Both the position numbers and the translations under genes were made by a program. A DNA stretch of 64,000 nt from Stigmatella ashevillena (GTDB lineage: Bacteria > Myxococcota > Myxococcia > Myxococcales > Myxococcaceae): the NCBI RefSeq assembly GCF_028368975.1, contig NZ_JAQNDM010000002.1, positions 5,264,425-5,328,424 of the forward strand, given 5' to 3'. Shown one piece after another: positions 35,578 through 45,141 of this stretch. Positions within the stretch are counted from its first letter, which is position 1; each line of letters starts with the position of its first letter. The notes beneath the pieces are model-generated. The model did no database searches. It saw only the letters and a list, made by a program, of their open reading frames with translations, and was not told where the DNA came from.

Positions 35578-36819
35578 ATGCTTTCACGCCGTTTCCCTGC
35601 GTCGACCCTGCTCTGCCTCTGTTTGTGTTGGACTCCCTGGCTGACCGAAGCCACCGCTGGGCCTTTGACGCTCGAACAGGCCGTTGCGCTGGCCCTCGAA
35701 CGGAGCCCCGTCCTCGTCTCCCTGCAAGCCGACGTCGCCCGGGCCCAGGCGCAGGCACAAGGGGACTCTCGGTTCTTTCAATCCAACCCCGAACTCTCCG
35801 CGGCGGTCGGCCCCCGTCTGCGGGAAGGCAACAACAGCCTGGAGCTGGGATTGGGGCTCAGCCAGCGTGTGGAAATCTTCGGACAGCCTTCCGCCCGGAA
35901 GGGGGCTGCCCGAGCCTTCGTCTCCGCGAGTGAGGCCCGCCTGCGGGCCCGCCGCGTCGAACTCGTGGCCGAGGTCCGCACGGCCTTTGCCCGAGCCCGG
36001 GCCGCGGCCCAGGAGGTGCGCCTCGCCGAGGATGCCCGGACGTTGGCCGCCGAGGCGCTGACCGCGGCGGTGGAGCGCCTGGAGGCCGGAGCCGCCTCGC
36101 GCCTGGAGGTAAACACAGCCCGGGTCGAGTCAGGCCGGGCCGCCCGCGAGTACAACCGCGCCATCCGCCGTCACGCGGCCGCCCTCAGTGAGCTGAGTCT
36201 CCTGATAGGTCTCGATGAGACCGCGGAGCCCCAATTCCAGGAAGCACGCCTCCCGGACAACTCCCCGGCATTGTCTCTCCCGGTGCTGCTCGAACAGGCG
36301 CTCCGAGCTCGAGCGGACATCCAGGCCGCGCGCGCGGAGCTGGAAGCCAGCCAGGCTCAGCAGCGCTTGAGTCAGAGAGAGGCCCTGCCCAGTCCCCGCC
36401 TCGGCGCCACCTACAGCCGCGAGGAGGATGCCCACATCATCCAAGGCACCCTGGCCATCGACCTTCCTGCCTTCAACCGCAACCAAGCCGCGCGCGGGAG
36501 CACGGCCGCCCAGGTCACCGAGGCGACTCGTACCCTGGAAGCAGTGGAGCGCATGGCGCGTGCGGAGGTGAAGCTGGCGCTCGTGCGCTACCAGACCGCC
36601 GAGGATTCCCTGCGCATCTTCGGCGAGGACGCCCAGAAGGCGCTTCAAGAGAACCTGGCGCTGGCCACGGAGGGCTACCGCGCCGGCAAGATGGACTTCC
36701 TCGAACTGCTCGTCATCCGGAGGGAGACGCTCGAAGCGCGGCGAGACCACATCGAAGCCCTCGAGGAGTTCGACACCGCGCAGGCCCAACTTCAGCGAGT
36801 CATTGGGAGCCTTCCATGA
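35578..36819 (+). CDS. TolC-family outer-membrane factor of a heavy-metal efflux system (CzcC-like)
   Basis: 413 residues from the ATG at 35578. A signal peptide (STLLCLCLCWTPWLTEATAG) is followed by the twofold-repeated outer-membrane efflux protein domain, starting LTLEQAVALALERSPVLVSLQAD. Long Ala/Glu-rich helices build the periplasmic tunnel. It would form the outer-membrane exit for the RND pump. Its stop overlaps the adaptor gene start (ATGA), so the three genes are one operon. Confidence 0.9.
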   Translation: MLSRRFPASTLLCLCLCWTPWLTEATAGPLTLEQAVALALERSPVLVSLQADVARAQAQAQGDSRFFQSNPELSAAVGPRLREGNNSLELGLGLSQRVEIFGQPSARKGAARAFVSASEARLRARRVELVAEVRTAFARARAAAQEVRLAEDARTLAAEALTAAVERLEAGAASRLEVNTARVESGRAAREYNRAIRRHAAALSELSLLIGLDETAEPQFQEARLPDNSPALSLPVLLEQALRARADIQAARAELEASQAQQRLSQREALPSPRLGATYSREEDAHIIQGTLAIDLPAFNRNQAARGSTAAQVTEATRTLEAVERMARAEVKLALVRYQTAEDSLRIFGEDAQKALQENLALATEGYRAGKMDFLELLVIRRETLEARRDHIEALEEFDTAQAQLQRVIGSLP

Positions 36820-38036
36820 GAGCCTTTGCCTTGCTGCCGTTGCTGTGGGGGCTCGTCCTCGCGGAAGGATGCAAGAAGGAGACGCCCCCCGCTGCCAGCC
36901 CCGCGGAGGATTCCCACGAAGACGGCCATGGCCACGAGGGAGAAGCGCCGCACGCGAAGGCCATCACCCTGACGCCGGAGGCCGTGAGCAACGCGCGCCT
37001 GCAGACCGCCGAGGTCCAACGCAAGCCGCTCGCCGTGGGCCTCACCGTCCCGGCCCGACTGGCCTTCCCCCAGCGAGGCGTGGCCCAGGTGGCCGCCCGG
37101 GTGCCTGGACGAATCGCCAGCATCGAGGTGGACCTGGGAGATCGCGTCAAGAAGGGCCAGGTCCTCGGCTACTTGGAGAGCCCAGACCTGGGCCGGGCGC
37201 GCGCGGACTACCTCGCGGCCACCATGAAGGCCCAGGTGGCCGCAGAGAACTTCCGCCGCGAGAAGGAGCTGTTCGCCAAGGGCATCACCAGCGAGCGGGA
37301 GATGCGCGAGGCCGAGGGTGACTACGTCACCATCGAGGCGGACCGCAACGCCGCCGATGCCCGGCTGCATGCGCTGAGCCTCACCGATCAGGAGATCAAC
37401 GCGCTCCGGGCGAACGAGCACTACAGCAGCCGCTTCCCGGCGCGCAGCCCGCTCGATGGCACCGTGGTCGAGATTCCCGTCACCGTGGGGCAGGAAGTGG
37501 GGGGCACCACGCCGCTCTTCACCGTGGGGGATCTCTCCACGCTCTGGGCGCTTCTAGACGTCTCCGAGGCGCAGCTGTCGACCGTCCAGTTGGGCCAGTC
37601 CGTGGACCTCGCCGTCCAGGCGCTGCGGGGCAAGCACTTCCAGGGGAAGGTGGCTTACATCGGCGACATCGTGGACGAGAAGACGCGCACCACCCCCGTG
37701 CGCGTCGTGCTGCCCAACACCGAGGGCAACCTCAAGCCTGGGATGTTCGCCACCGCGGAGATCAGCACCGGGGGCACCTCTCAGAATGGGGCCAGCCCGG
37801 AGCGGCTCGTCGTCCCTCGCGAGGCCGTTCAACAGATGGCCGATGAACAGGTCGTCTTCGTTCCGAAAGGCCCGAACCAGTTCCAGGCGGTGGAAGTCAC
37901 AACAGGCGCCTCGTCCGCCACGGAGATCGAAATCCTCGAGGGCCTCGAACCGGGCGCCGCCGTGGTGACGCAAGGCGCCTTCATCCTCAAGTCCGAACTC
38001 TCCAAGGAGAGCATGGGCGAAGGCCACTCCCACTAA
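36816..38036 (+). CDS. RND efflux periplasmic adaptor, lipoprotein (CzcB-like)
   Basis: 406 residues. The lipobox VLAEGC is followed by a His-rich segment (EDGHGHEGEAPHAK) that may bind metal. The barrel-sandwich half-motifs are visible (VAARVPGRIASIEVDLGDRVKKGQVLG and FPARSPLDGTVVEIPVTVGQEV), with a beta-barrel and membrane-proximal part after residue 240. It bridges the inner-membrane pump and the TolC-like channel. It overlaps the upstream gene by 4 bp and precedes the pump by 12 bp. Confidence 0.92.
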   Translation: MRAFALLPLLWGLVLAEGCKKETPPAASPAEDSHEDGHGHEGEAPHAKAITLTPEAVSNARLQTAEVQRKPLAVGLTVPARLAFPQRGVAQVAARVPGRIASIEVDLGDRVKKGQVLGYLESPDLGRARADYLAATMKAQVAAENFRREKELFAKGITSEREMREAEGDYVTIEADRNAADARLHALSLTDQEINALRANEHYSSRFPARSPLDGTVVEIPVTVGQEVGGTTPLFTVGDLSTLWALLDVSEAQLSTVQLGQSVDLAVQALRGKHFQGKVAYIGDIVDEKTRTTPVRVVLPNTEGNLKPGMFATAEISTGGTSQNGASPERLVVPREAVQQMADEQVVFVPKGPNQFQAVEVTTGASSATEIEILEGLEPGAAVVTQGAFILKSELSKESMGEGHSH

Positions 38037-38048
38037 CGGGCACGCGCC

Positions 38049-41000
38049 ATGTTCGATCAGCTCATCCATTTTTCGATCAAGAACCGTGTCCTCGTCTTCG
38101 TGCTGTCCGCGGCCCTCGTGGCCTTGGGGCTGCGGGCCTTGAGCCAGCTTCCCATCGACGCGGTCCCCGATGTCACCAACGTGCAGGTGCAGGTGCTCAC
38201 CTCCGCGCCCGGGCTCGGCCCCGTGGAGGTGGAGCGCTTCATCACCGTCCCCATCGAAACGGCGATGGGCGGCCTGCCCCACACGGAGGAGCTCCGCTCC
38301 GTCTCCAAGTTCGGCCTGTCCGTCGTCACCATCGCCTTCGAGGACGGCACGGACATCTACTTCGCCCGTCAGCTCGTGAGCGAGCGGCTCCAGGAGGCCC
38401 GGGAGAACATCCCCGAGGGCTACGGCAACCCCGAGATGGGCCCCACCGCCTCGGGCCTGGGAGAAATCTACCAGTTCGAGGTCCGGGGCGAGGGCAAGAG
38501 CCCCATGGAGCTGCGGGAGATTCTGGAGTGGCAGCTCATCCCCCGGCTGCGCGCGGTGCCGGGAGTCGTGGAAGTGAACTCCTTCGGCGGCGAGCTGAAG
38601 ACCTACGAAGTCCAACTCGATCCGGCGCGCATGACGGCCTATGGCTTGCCGCTCCAGCAGGTCTTCGAGGCCTTGGAGCGCAACAACGCCAACGCGGGCG
38701 GGGCCTACATCGCCCGGGGGCCGGAGCAGGTGCTCATCCGGGGAGAGGGGCTGGTCGAAACGCTGGAGGACATCGGCCACATCGTCGTCGCCACGTCGTC
38801 CAAGGGTGTCCCCGTCTACGTGCGGGACATCGCCGAGGTGAAGTACGCCCCGCTCGTGCGCCAGGGAGCCGTCACGCGCGATGGACGCGGCGAAGCCGTC
38901 ACGGGCATCGTGATGATGCGCATCGGGGAGAACTCCCGCACCGTCGTCAACCACGTGAAGGAGGCCGTGGAGCGCATCCGCCCCACCCTGCCACCCGGCG
39001 TGACCATCGACACGTTCTATGACCGCACGGAGCTGGTGAGGAAGACCGTGCAGACGGTGTCCACGAACCTGCTGGAGGGCGGGCTCCTGGTCATCGTGGT
39101 GCTCTTCTTGATGCTGCGCAACCTGCGCGCGGGCCTGCTCGTCGCGAGCATCATTCCGATGTGCATGCTGGCCGCCTTCATCGGCATGCGAGAGCTGGGC
39201 ATCTCGGGCAATCTCATGTCCCTGGGCGCCATCGACTTCGGCCTCATCGTGGACGGCGCGCTCATCATCGTGGAGAACGCGGTGCGCCACATCGCGGAGG
39301 AGAACCACCGGCTCGGCCGCGCGCTCACCCCCGTGGAGCGGGACGAGGTGGTCTCCCGCTCGGCGGTGGAGATCCGCGGAGCAGCGGCCTTCGGGGAGAT
39401 CATCATCGGCATCGTCTACCTGCCGGTGCTCGCGCTCTCGGGCATCGAGGGGAAGATGTTCGCGCCGATGGCCATCACCGTCCTGTGCGCCCTGGCAGCC
39501 GCCTTCGTCTTCTCGCTCACCTTGGTTCCGGCGCTTGCCTCGGTGGTCCTCCCGCTCCAGGTGACGGAGAAGGAGAGCGTCATCGTCTCGGGTGCCCGGA
39601 AGCTCTACGAGCCGGCCTTGCGCCAGTGCATGGCGCACCGCAAGGAGGTGGTGGGAGGAGCCCTCGGCGTGCTCGTGGCCAGCCTGGCCCTCGTCCCATT
39701 CCTCGGAGCGGAGTTCATGCCCCGGCTGGACGAAGGGGCCCTGGCCCTCCAGGCCTGGCGGGTGCCCTCGGTGTCCCTGGAAGAGTCCTTGCGGCAGACC
39801 ACCCTCATCGAGAAGGTGCTCCGGCGCTTTCCCGAGGTGCGCACGGTCGTCTCCAAGACAGGCCGCGCGGAGATCGCCACGGACCCCATGGGCGTGGAGA
39901 TCAGCGACATCTTCGTGATGCTCAAGCCCTCCGACGAATGGACGACGGGCCACGACCGGGATGCGCTCATCGCCGCCTTCGATGCGGCCCTGAAGAAGGA
40001 GGTTCCTGGCAGCCTCTTCTCCTACTCGCAGCCCATCGAGCTGCGGGTGAGCGAACTCATCTCTGGGGTGCGCTCGGACGTGGCGCTCAAGCTGTACGGA
40101 GAGGACCTGGAGGTCCTCAAACGCACGGGGGACAAGCTCGCCGCGGTTCTGGCCCGGGTTCCCGGCGCCGCGGACGTGAAGGCCGAGCAGATCGCCGGGC
40201 TGCCCGTGGCGCGCGTCCGGGTGGACCGGCAGGCCATCTCCCGCTACGGCATCAACGCCCGGGACGTGCTCGACGCCATCGAGACGCTGGGCGGCAAGCA
40301 AGTGGGCACGGTGCTGGAGGGACAGAAGCGCTTCGCCCTCCAGGTGCGCTTCGCCCCGGGAGCCCGCCGACACGTGGAGCAACTGGGAAGCATCCAGGTC
40401 ACCAGCCCCACGGGGCAACTCGTTCCCCTGTCCCAGATCGCGAGGATCGAGGTCGATGAGGGGCCCGCGCAGGTGAGCCGCGAGAACCTCCAGCGCCGCC
40501 TCACCATCGAGGCCAACGTGCGAGGGCGGGACATCCAGGGCTTCGTCAGCGATGCGCAGGCGGCCATCGCACGGGAGGTGCCGCTGCCACCGGGCTACTG
40601 GCTGGACTGGGGAGGGCAGTTCGAGAACCTCCAGACGGCCAGCACCCGGCTCGCGGTGGTGGTGCCCTTCACCCTCCTGCTCATCTTCCTGCTGCTGTAC
40701 CTCACGTTCCAGGCCGCGAGGCCCGCGCTCCTTATCTACCTCAACATCCCCTTCGCGGTGACGGGGGGCGTGCTGGCGCTGGGGGTGCGCGGCATGCCGC
40801 TGTCCATCTCGGCGGCGGTGGGCTTCATCGCCCTGTTCGGGGTGGCGGTGCTCAACGGACTGGTGCTGGTGTCCGCCATCCGCCGGATGCGCCAGGAGGG
40901 CCAGACACCCGAGAAGGCAGCGCATGACGCAGCGCATCTCCGGCTTCGGCCTGTCCTCACCACGGCGCTCGTGGCCAGCCTGGGCTTCATCCCCATGGCC

Positions 41001-41195
41001 CTGTCCACTGGGGCCGGCGCCGAGGTGCAGAAGCCCCTGGCCACGGTCGTCATTGGAGGCCTGCTCAGCTCCACCCTGCTCACGCTGCTGGTGCTGCCCA
41101 CCGTCTATGCCTGGTTCGACAAGGGGCTGCCAGTGCCACAGAACTCGCGCAACGCTCCTTCTCCTAAGGTAGAAGCGGCGTCCGCTCGATTCTGA
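38049..41195 (+). CDS. Heavy-metal efflux RND pump (CzcA/CusA family)
   Basis: 1,048 residues with the twelve-helix, two-large-loop plan of HME-RND pumps (VFVLSAALVALGLRALSQLPIDAVPDVTNVQVQV at the start is typical). The proton-relay segment AIDFGLIVDGALIIVEN places Asp396, Asp402 and Glu409 as in CzcA-type pumps. This suggests divalent ions such as Zn, Co, Cd or Ni rather than Cu/Ag, whose pumps use a different motif. It uses the proton gradient to expel metal through the adaptor and TolC-like partner encoded just upstream. Confidence 0.94.
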   Translation: MFDQLIHFSIKNRVLVFVLSAALVALGLRALSQLPIDAVPDVTNVQVQVLTSAPGLGPVEVERFITVPIETAMGGLPHTEELRSVSKFGLSVVTIAFEDGTDIYFARQLVSERLQEARENIPEGYGNPEMGPTASGLGEIYQFEVRGEGKSPMELREILEWQLIPRLRAVPGVVEVNSFGGELKTYEVQLDPARMTAYGLPLQQVFEALERNNANAGGAYIARGPEQVLIRGEGLVETLEDIGHIVVATSSKGVPVYVRDIAEVKYAPLVRQGAVTRDGRGEAVTGIVMMRIGENSRTVVNHVKEAVERIRPTLPPGVTIDTFYDRTELVRKTVQTVSTNLLEGGLLVIVVLFLMLRNLRAGLLVASIIPMCMLAAFIGMRELGISGNLMSLGAIDFGLIVDGALIIVENAVRHIAEENHRLGRALTPVERDEVVSRSAVEIRGAAAFGEIIIGIVYLPVLALSGIEGKMFAPMAITVLCALAAAFVFSLTLVPALASVVLPLQVTEKESVIVSGARKLYEPALRQCMAHRKEVVGGALGVLVASLALVPFLGAEFMPRLDEGALALQAWRVPSVSLEESLRQTTLIEKVLRRFPEVRTVVSKTGRAEIATDPMGVEISDIFVMLKPSDEWTTGHDRDALIAAFDAALKKEVPGSLFSYSQPIELRVSELISGVRSDVALKLYGEDLEVLKRTGDKLAAVLARVPGAADVKAEQIAGLPVARVRVDRQAISRYGINARDVLDAIETLGGKQVGTVLEGQKRFALQVRFAPGARRHVEQLGSIQVTSPTGQLVPLSQIARIEVDEGPAQVSRENLQRRLTIEANVRGRDIQGFVSDAQAAIAREVPLPPGYWLDWGGQFENLQTASTRLAVVVPFTLLLIFLLLYLTFQAARPALLIYLNIPFAVTGGVLALGVRGMPLSISAAVGFIALFGVAVLNGLVLVSAIRRMRQEGQTPEKAAHDAAHLRLRPVLTTALVASLGFIPMALSTGAGAEVQKPLATVVIGGLLSSTLLTLLVLPTVYAWFDKGLPVPQNSRNAPSPKVEAASARF

Positions 41196-41227
41196 GACGC
41201 CCCTTTCCCCGAACCCTTCCCGCCCCC

Positions 41228-43501
41228 ATGGACGACGACTTCCGCAAAGCAGCGCTCGACTACCACCGCCTTCCCCGGCCGGGAAAGCTGGCCATCGAGC
41301 CCACCAAGCGCATGGCGACCCAGCGAGACCTGGGATTGGCCTACTCCCCGGGCGTCGCGGCGGCGTGCGAGGCCATCGTCGCGGATCCCGAGGCGGCCCG
41401 CGACCTCACCGCGCGCGGCAACCTGGTCGCGGTCATCACCAACGGCACGGCCGTGCTGGGGCTGGGCAACATCGGCGCGCTGGCCGGCAAGCCGGTGATG
41501 GAGGGCAAGGCGGTCCTCTTCAAGAAGTTCGCTGGCATCGATGTCTTCGATCTCGAGGTGAACGCGAGCGAGCCGGACCGCTTCTGCGACGTGGTCGCCT
41601 CGCTCGAGCCCACCTTCGGTGGCATCAACCTGGAGGACATCAAGGCCCCAGAGTGCTTCGTCATCGAGCGCACGCTGCGCGAGCGGATGAAGATTCCGGT
41701 CTTCCATGACGACCAGCACGGCACCGCCATCGTCTGCGCGGCGGCCATCCGCAACGGCCTCCTGCTCCAGGGCAAAAAGCTGGAGGAGATCAAGCTCGTC
41801 ACCTCCGGCGCGGGGGCCGCGGCGCTGGCGTGCGTCGACCTGCTCGTGGAGATGGGCCTCCCTGTCGAAAACGTGACGCTGACCGACATCAAGGGCGTGG
41901 TCCACTCCGAGCGAGGGGACCCGATGGCGCCGAACATGGCCCGCTACGCGCGGCGCACCGAGGCGCGCATCCTCCCTGACGTGCTGGGCGGAGCAGACGT
42001 GTTCCTCGGCCTGTCCGCGCCCCGCGTGCTCAAGGCCGAGTGGCTTCCGCTGCTCGCGCCCAAGCCGTTGATCCTCGCGCTCGCCAACCCCGAGCCAGAG
42101 ATCCGTCCCGACGTGGTCCGGGCCGCACGCCCGGATGCCATCGTGGCCTCGGGACGTTCGGACTTCGCCAATCAGGTCAACAACGTGCTGTGCTTCCCCT
42201 TCGTCTTCCGGGGTGCGCTGGACGTGGGGGCCACGGAGATCAACGAGGCGATGAAGCGGGCCGCCGCCGAGGCCATCGCCGAGCTTGCCCGCGCGGAGGC
42301 CAGCGAGGTGGTGGCAGCCGCCTACGGCGGGGCCGCGCCCGTGTTCGGGCCGCAGTACATCATCCCCAAGCCCTTTGACCCGCGGTTGATCCTGAAGATC
42401 GCTCCCGCGGTGGCCAAAGCGGCCATGGACTCGGGCGTGGCGCGGCGTCCCATCGCGGATTTCGACGCCTACCACCGGGAGCTGGAGCTGTTCGTCTACC
42501 GCTCGGGCCAGCTGATGCGGCCGGTGTTCGAGGTCGCCCGCCGGGCGCCGGGGCGCGTCGTCTACGCCGAGGGCGAGGACGAGCGCGTGCTGCGTGCGGT
42601 GCAGACCGTCGTGGATGAGCGCATCGCCCAGCCGGTGCTGATCGGCCGACGTGCGGCCATCGAAGCCAAAGTGAAGGAACTGGGCCTGCGGCTCGACGTG
42701 AGCCGCCATGTGCGTGTGCTGGATCCCAATGAAGACGCGGCGGTCTTCGATCCGCTGATCCACCGCTATCAGCACCTCGTCGGCCGTCGGGGCGTGCCGC
42801 CCGAAGCCGCCGCCCGGCGTGTGGCGCGCAGGCCCACGGTGACGGCGGCAATGCTACTGGAGGGGGGCGAGGTCGATGCGGCCCTCTGTGGGGGCAATGG
42901 CGACTGGGGACGGCAGATGAGCGAAGTGCTGCCCATCATCTCCAAGCGCGAAGGCGTGAGCCGCATCTATGCGCTCTCCTGCCTCATTCTCCCCAAGGGC
43001 GCGCTGTTCTTCTGCGACACCCACGTCAACGTCGATCCCACGGCCGAGCAGGTGGCGGAGATGACGCTCATGGCCGCCGACGCCGTGCGCCGCTTCGGGC
43101 TCTCGCCGAAGGCCGCGCTGCTGTCGCACTCCAGCTTCGGGGCCAGCAATTCGCAGAGCGCACGCAAGATGCGCCTGGCCCTGAAGCTGATCCGGGCACG
43201 GGCGCCGGAGTTGGAGCTCGACGGTGAGATGCACGCAGACGCAGCGCTCAGCGATGCCCTCCGGAACCGCCTCGTCTCGGACAGTCCCCTGACGGGCTCG
43301 GCCAACCTGCTGGTCATGCCCACCCTGGACGCGGCCAACATCAGCATGACGCTGCTGTCCGCCGCCACCGAGGCGCTGCTGGTGGGACCGATGCTGCTCG
43401 GCATGTCCAAGCCCCTCCATGTCCTCGTGCCCCGCGTCACCGCGCGCGGCATCGTCAACATGACGGCCCTGGCCGTGGCCCAAATGCAGCAGAAAGCCTG
43501 A
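41228..43501 (+). CDS. maeB: NADP-dependent malic enzyme fused to a phosphotransacetylase-like domain (MaeB type)
   Basis: 757 residues. Residues 1-420 form the malic enzyme: [39 protein letters not shown], and the metal/substrate stretch [11 protein letters not shown]. Residues 430-757 form a phosphate acetyltransferase-type domain ([19 protein letters not shown], then [18 protein letters not shown]), which in MaeB regulates activity in response to acetyl-CoA. The enzyme converts malate to pyruvate and CO2 with NADP+. The gene stands alone, 32 bp after the pump gene. Confidence 0.93.
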   Translation: MDDDFRKAALDYHRLPRPGKLAIEPTKRMATQRDLGLAYSPGVAAACEAIVADPEAARDLTARGNLVAVITNGTAVLGLGNIGALAGKPVMEGKAVLFKKFAGIDVFDLEVNASEPDRFCDVVASLEPTFGGINLEDIKAPECFVIERTLRERMKIPVFHDDQHGTAIVCAAAIRNGLLLQGKKLEEIKLVTSGAGAAALACVDLLVEMGLPVENVTLTDIKGVVHSERGDPMAPNMARYARRTEARILPDVLGGADVFLGLSAPRVLKAEWLPLLAPKPLILALANPEPEIRPDVVRAARPDAIVASGRSDFANQVNNVLCFPFVFRGALDVGATEINEAMKRAAAEAIAELARAEASEVVAAAYGGAAPVFGPQYIIPKPFDPRLILKIAPAVAKAAMDSGVARRPIADFDAYHRELELFVYRSGQLMRPVFEVARRAPGRVVYAEGEDERVLRAVQTVVDERIAQPVLIGRRAAIEAKVKELGLRLDVSRHVRVLDPNEDAAVFDPLIHRYQHLVGRRGVPPEAAARRVARRPTVTAAMLLEGGEVDAALCGGNGDWGRQMSEVLPIISKREGVSRIYALSCLILPKGALFFCDTHVNVDPTAEQVAEMTLMAADAVRRFGLSPKAALLSHSSFGASNSQSARKMRLALKLIRARAPELELDGEMHADAALSDALRNRLVSDSPLTGSANLLVMPTLDAANISMTLLSAATEALLVGPMLLGMSKPLHVLVPRVTARGIVNMTALAVAQMQQKA

Positions 43502-43596
43502 TTCCGGAGCGGTCTGGAATACCCCCAAGGGGGCACAGTCAGACCTCATAGGCGCTGCTATCGAGTCTCCCTCTCGTCACACCTGGAGGGAGACCC

Positions 43597-45141
43597 ATGC
43601 AATTCAACCTGCCGTCGAACCACGGCCTATCCCAAGACGTACAGAAGGACCCGGATCTGCTCTGGCGAGCCCCGGACGGCTCGCCATCGCTGACCGATGT
43701 GCAGCACGCGGCCCTCGCGGCGGGCGTCGCACGAGGGACCTCCCTGCTCGTCGTTGCCCCGACGTCGACGGGCAAGACCCACATCGGCCTGTGGGCGCTC
43801 ATGGGGTGGCTGTTCTCCGATCAGCCCCGGCATGCCGTCTACCTGGTGACACATCGCGCGCTGGCCCGGCAGAAGTTCGAAGAGCTGACCAAGCTCCTCT
43901 GCGCACGTCACTTCCAAGGGGACAAGAGCAGCATCGCCCTCGCCACGGGAGACGCCGTGGAAGATGGCGAAGGGCACACGCCCACGCAGCCGCTCGAAGT
44001 CCCTGTCCTGGTGGCCACCTATGAGAAGTACCTCGCGATGGTCTCGGGGGCAGGCATCCGCGAGGACATGTCCCAGAGCCTCATCATCTGCGATGAGATC
44101 CAAATCCTGGGCGACGAGAGCCGTGGCCGCAACATCGAGATCCTGCTGACCTTGATGAAGAAAGCACGCTGGGGACAACTTGTGGGCTTGTCCGCCGTGC
44201 TCGACCCGAGTGACGCCAAGCACCTGAGTGACTGGCTGGGGGTGAAGCTCATCCACCTCAGCAGCCGGGAGAAGCACCTGCACTATGAGTGTCGCACCCC
44301 CACCCGCCTCCTCTCGTTCCGCACGGACCAGTCCGAGGCGGGAATCCAAGATCAGGAACGTCCCGCCTCGGCCCCGGATGACCTTCCAGCCCTCATCGCC
44401 CAGGTGCTTCGCCAGCCCCACAACCTGCCTGCGATCGTCTTCTGCACCTCCAAGAAACGGGTCTACGAAACCACGGGGGCCTATGCCCGCTCCCTCAAGC
44501 TCACGGTCTCGCCCACCCAATCCCTTCTGTCTGGATTGAGGGAATCCACTGCGGCGGCGCGCGAGCTGTCTTGCTACATCCCCAAGGGTTTCGCCTTCCA
44601 CACCGCTGACCTGCTCGATGCGGAGCGGCGTCTCGTCGAGGAAAAGATCGCAAAGCAAGAGATCAAGCTGGTCTTCGCCACCAGCACCCTCGCCGCGGGC
44701 GTCAACTTCCCCTTCAAGACGGCCATCTTCGACCGGTGGAAGCGATGGAATGATCGGACCAAAACCCATGAACCCTTGCCCGCGAGTGAGTTCCAGAACA
44801 TGGCCGGCAGGGTCGGCCGCATGGGGACGACGGGCACCCACGGAAGCGTCCTTCTGACTTCCACGGATGGATTTGCCGACAAGAAGAGCATCCGAATCTA
44901 CCTTCAGCCCGACCAGACCAATCCCCTCACCCCGCGCATCACGCCCCAGGCCTTCCATCAGCTCTCGCTTCAGCTCGTCTCTTCCGGGATGTGCGAGACC
45001 CAAGAGGAATTGGAGGAGCTGCTCCTGAGCAGCTTCAGCGCCACACGGGAGCAGGAGTCGAACCAGACCGGCCTTGCCCATTGGACTGCTCAACTCAACA
45101 AATCCACTGATGCGCTCAGGAACTGGGGGTTCATTTTATGA
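43597..45141 (+). CDS. Ski2-like superfamily 2 helicase, N-terminal part (RecA1-RecA2) of a split helicase-nuclease
   Basis: 514 residues. Motifs in order: Walker A APTSTGKT (54-61), motif II DEIQ (166-169), GLSAVL (198-203), GFAFHTADLLDAERR (331-345), motif V ATSTLAAGVNFP (361-372) and motif VI NMAGRVGRMG (401-410). The ATLAxGVN/GRxGR pair and the histidine in GFAFHTADL are Ski2/Hel308-type. After RecA2 the winged-helix domain begins (LLLSSFSATREQ, then ALRNWGFIL) and stops abruptly. The rest of that domain is encoded by the next gene, which overlaps as ATGA. A DNA or RNA translocase for phage defence is a reasonable inference. Confidence 0.85.
   Translation: MQFNLPSNHGLSQDVQKDPDLLWRAPDGSPSLTDVQHAALAAGVARGTSLLVVAPTSTGKTHIGLWALMGWLFSDQPRHAVYLVTHRALARQKFEELTKLLCARHFQGDKSSIALATGDAVEDGEGHTPTQPLEVPVLVATYEKYLAMVSGAGIREDMSQSLIICDEIQILGDESRGRNIEILLTLMKKARWGQLVGLSAVLDPSDAKHLSDWLGVKLIHLSSREKHLHYECRTPTRLLSFRTDQSEAGIQDQERPASAPDDLPALIAQVLRQPHNLPAIVFCTSKKRVYETTGAYARSLKLTVSPTQSLLSGLRESTAAARELSCYIPKGFAFHTADLLDAERRLVEEKIAKQEIKLVFATSTLAAGVNFPFKTAIFDRWKRWNDRTKTHEPLPASEFQNMAGRVGRMGTTGTHGSVLLTSTDGFADKKSIRIYLQPDQTNPLTPRITPQAFHQLSLQLVSSGMCETQEELEELLLSSFSATREQESNQTGLAHWTAQLNKSTDALRNWGFIL

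Noticed and set aside
37554-40937. Long minus-strand open frame (1,127 codons) opposite the CzcB/CzcA genes
   Set aside because: Low-complexity His/Arg/Gly-rich translation with no domain. It is a GC-bias shadow of the real plus-strand RND genes.
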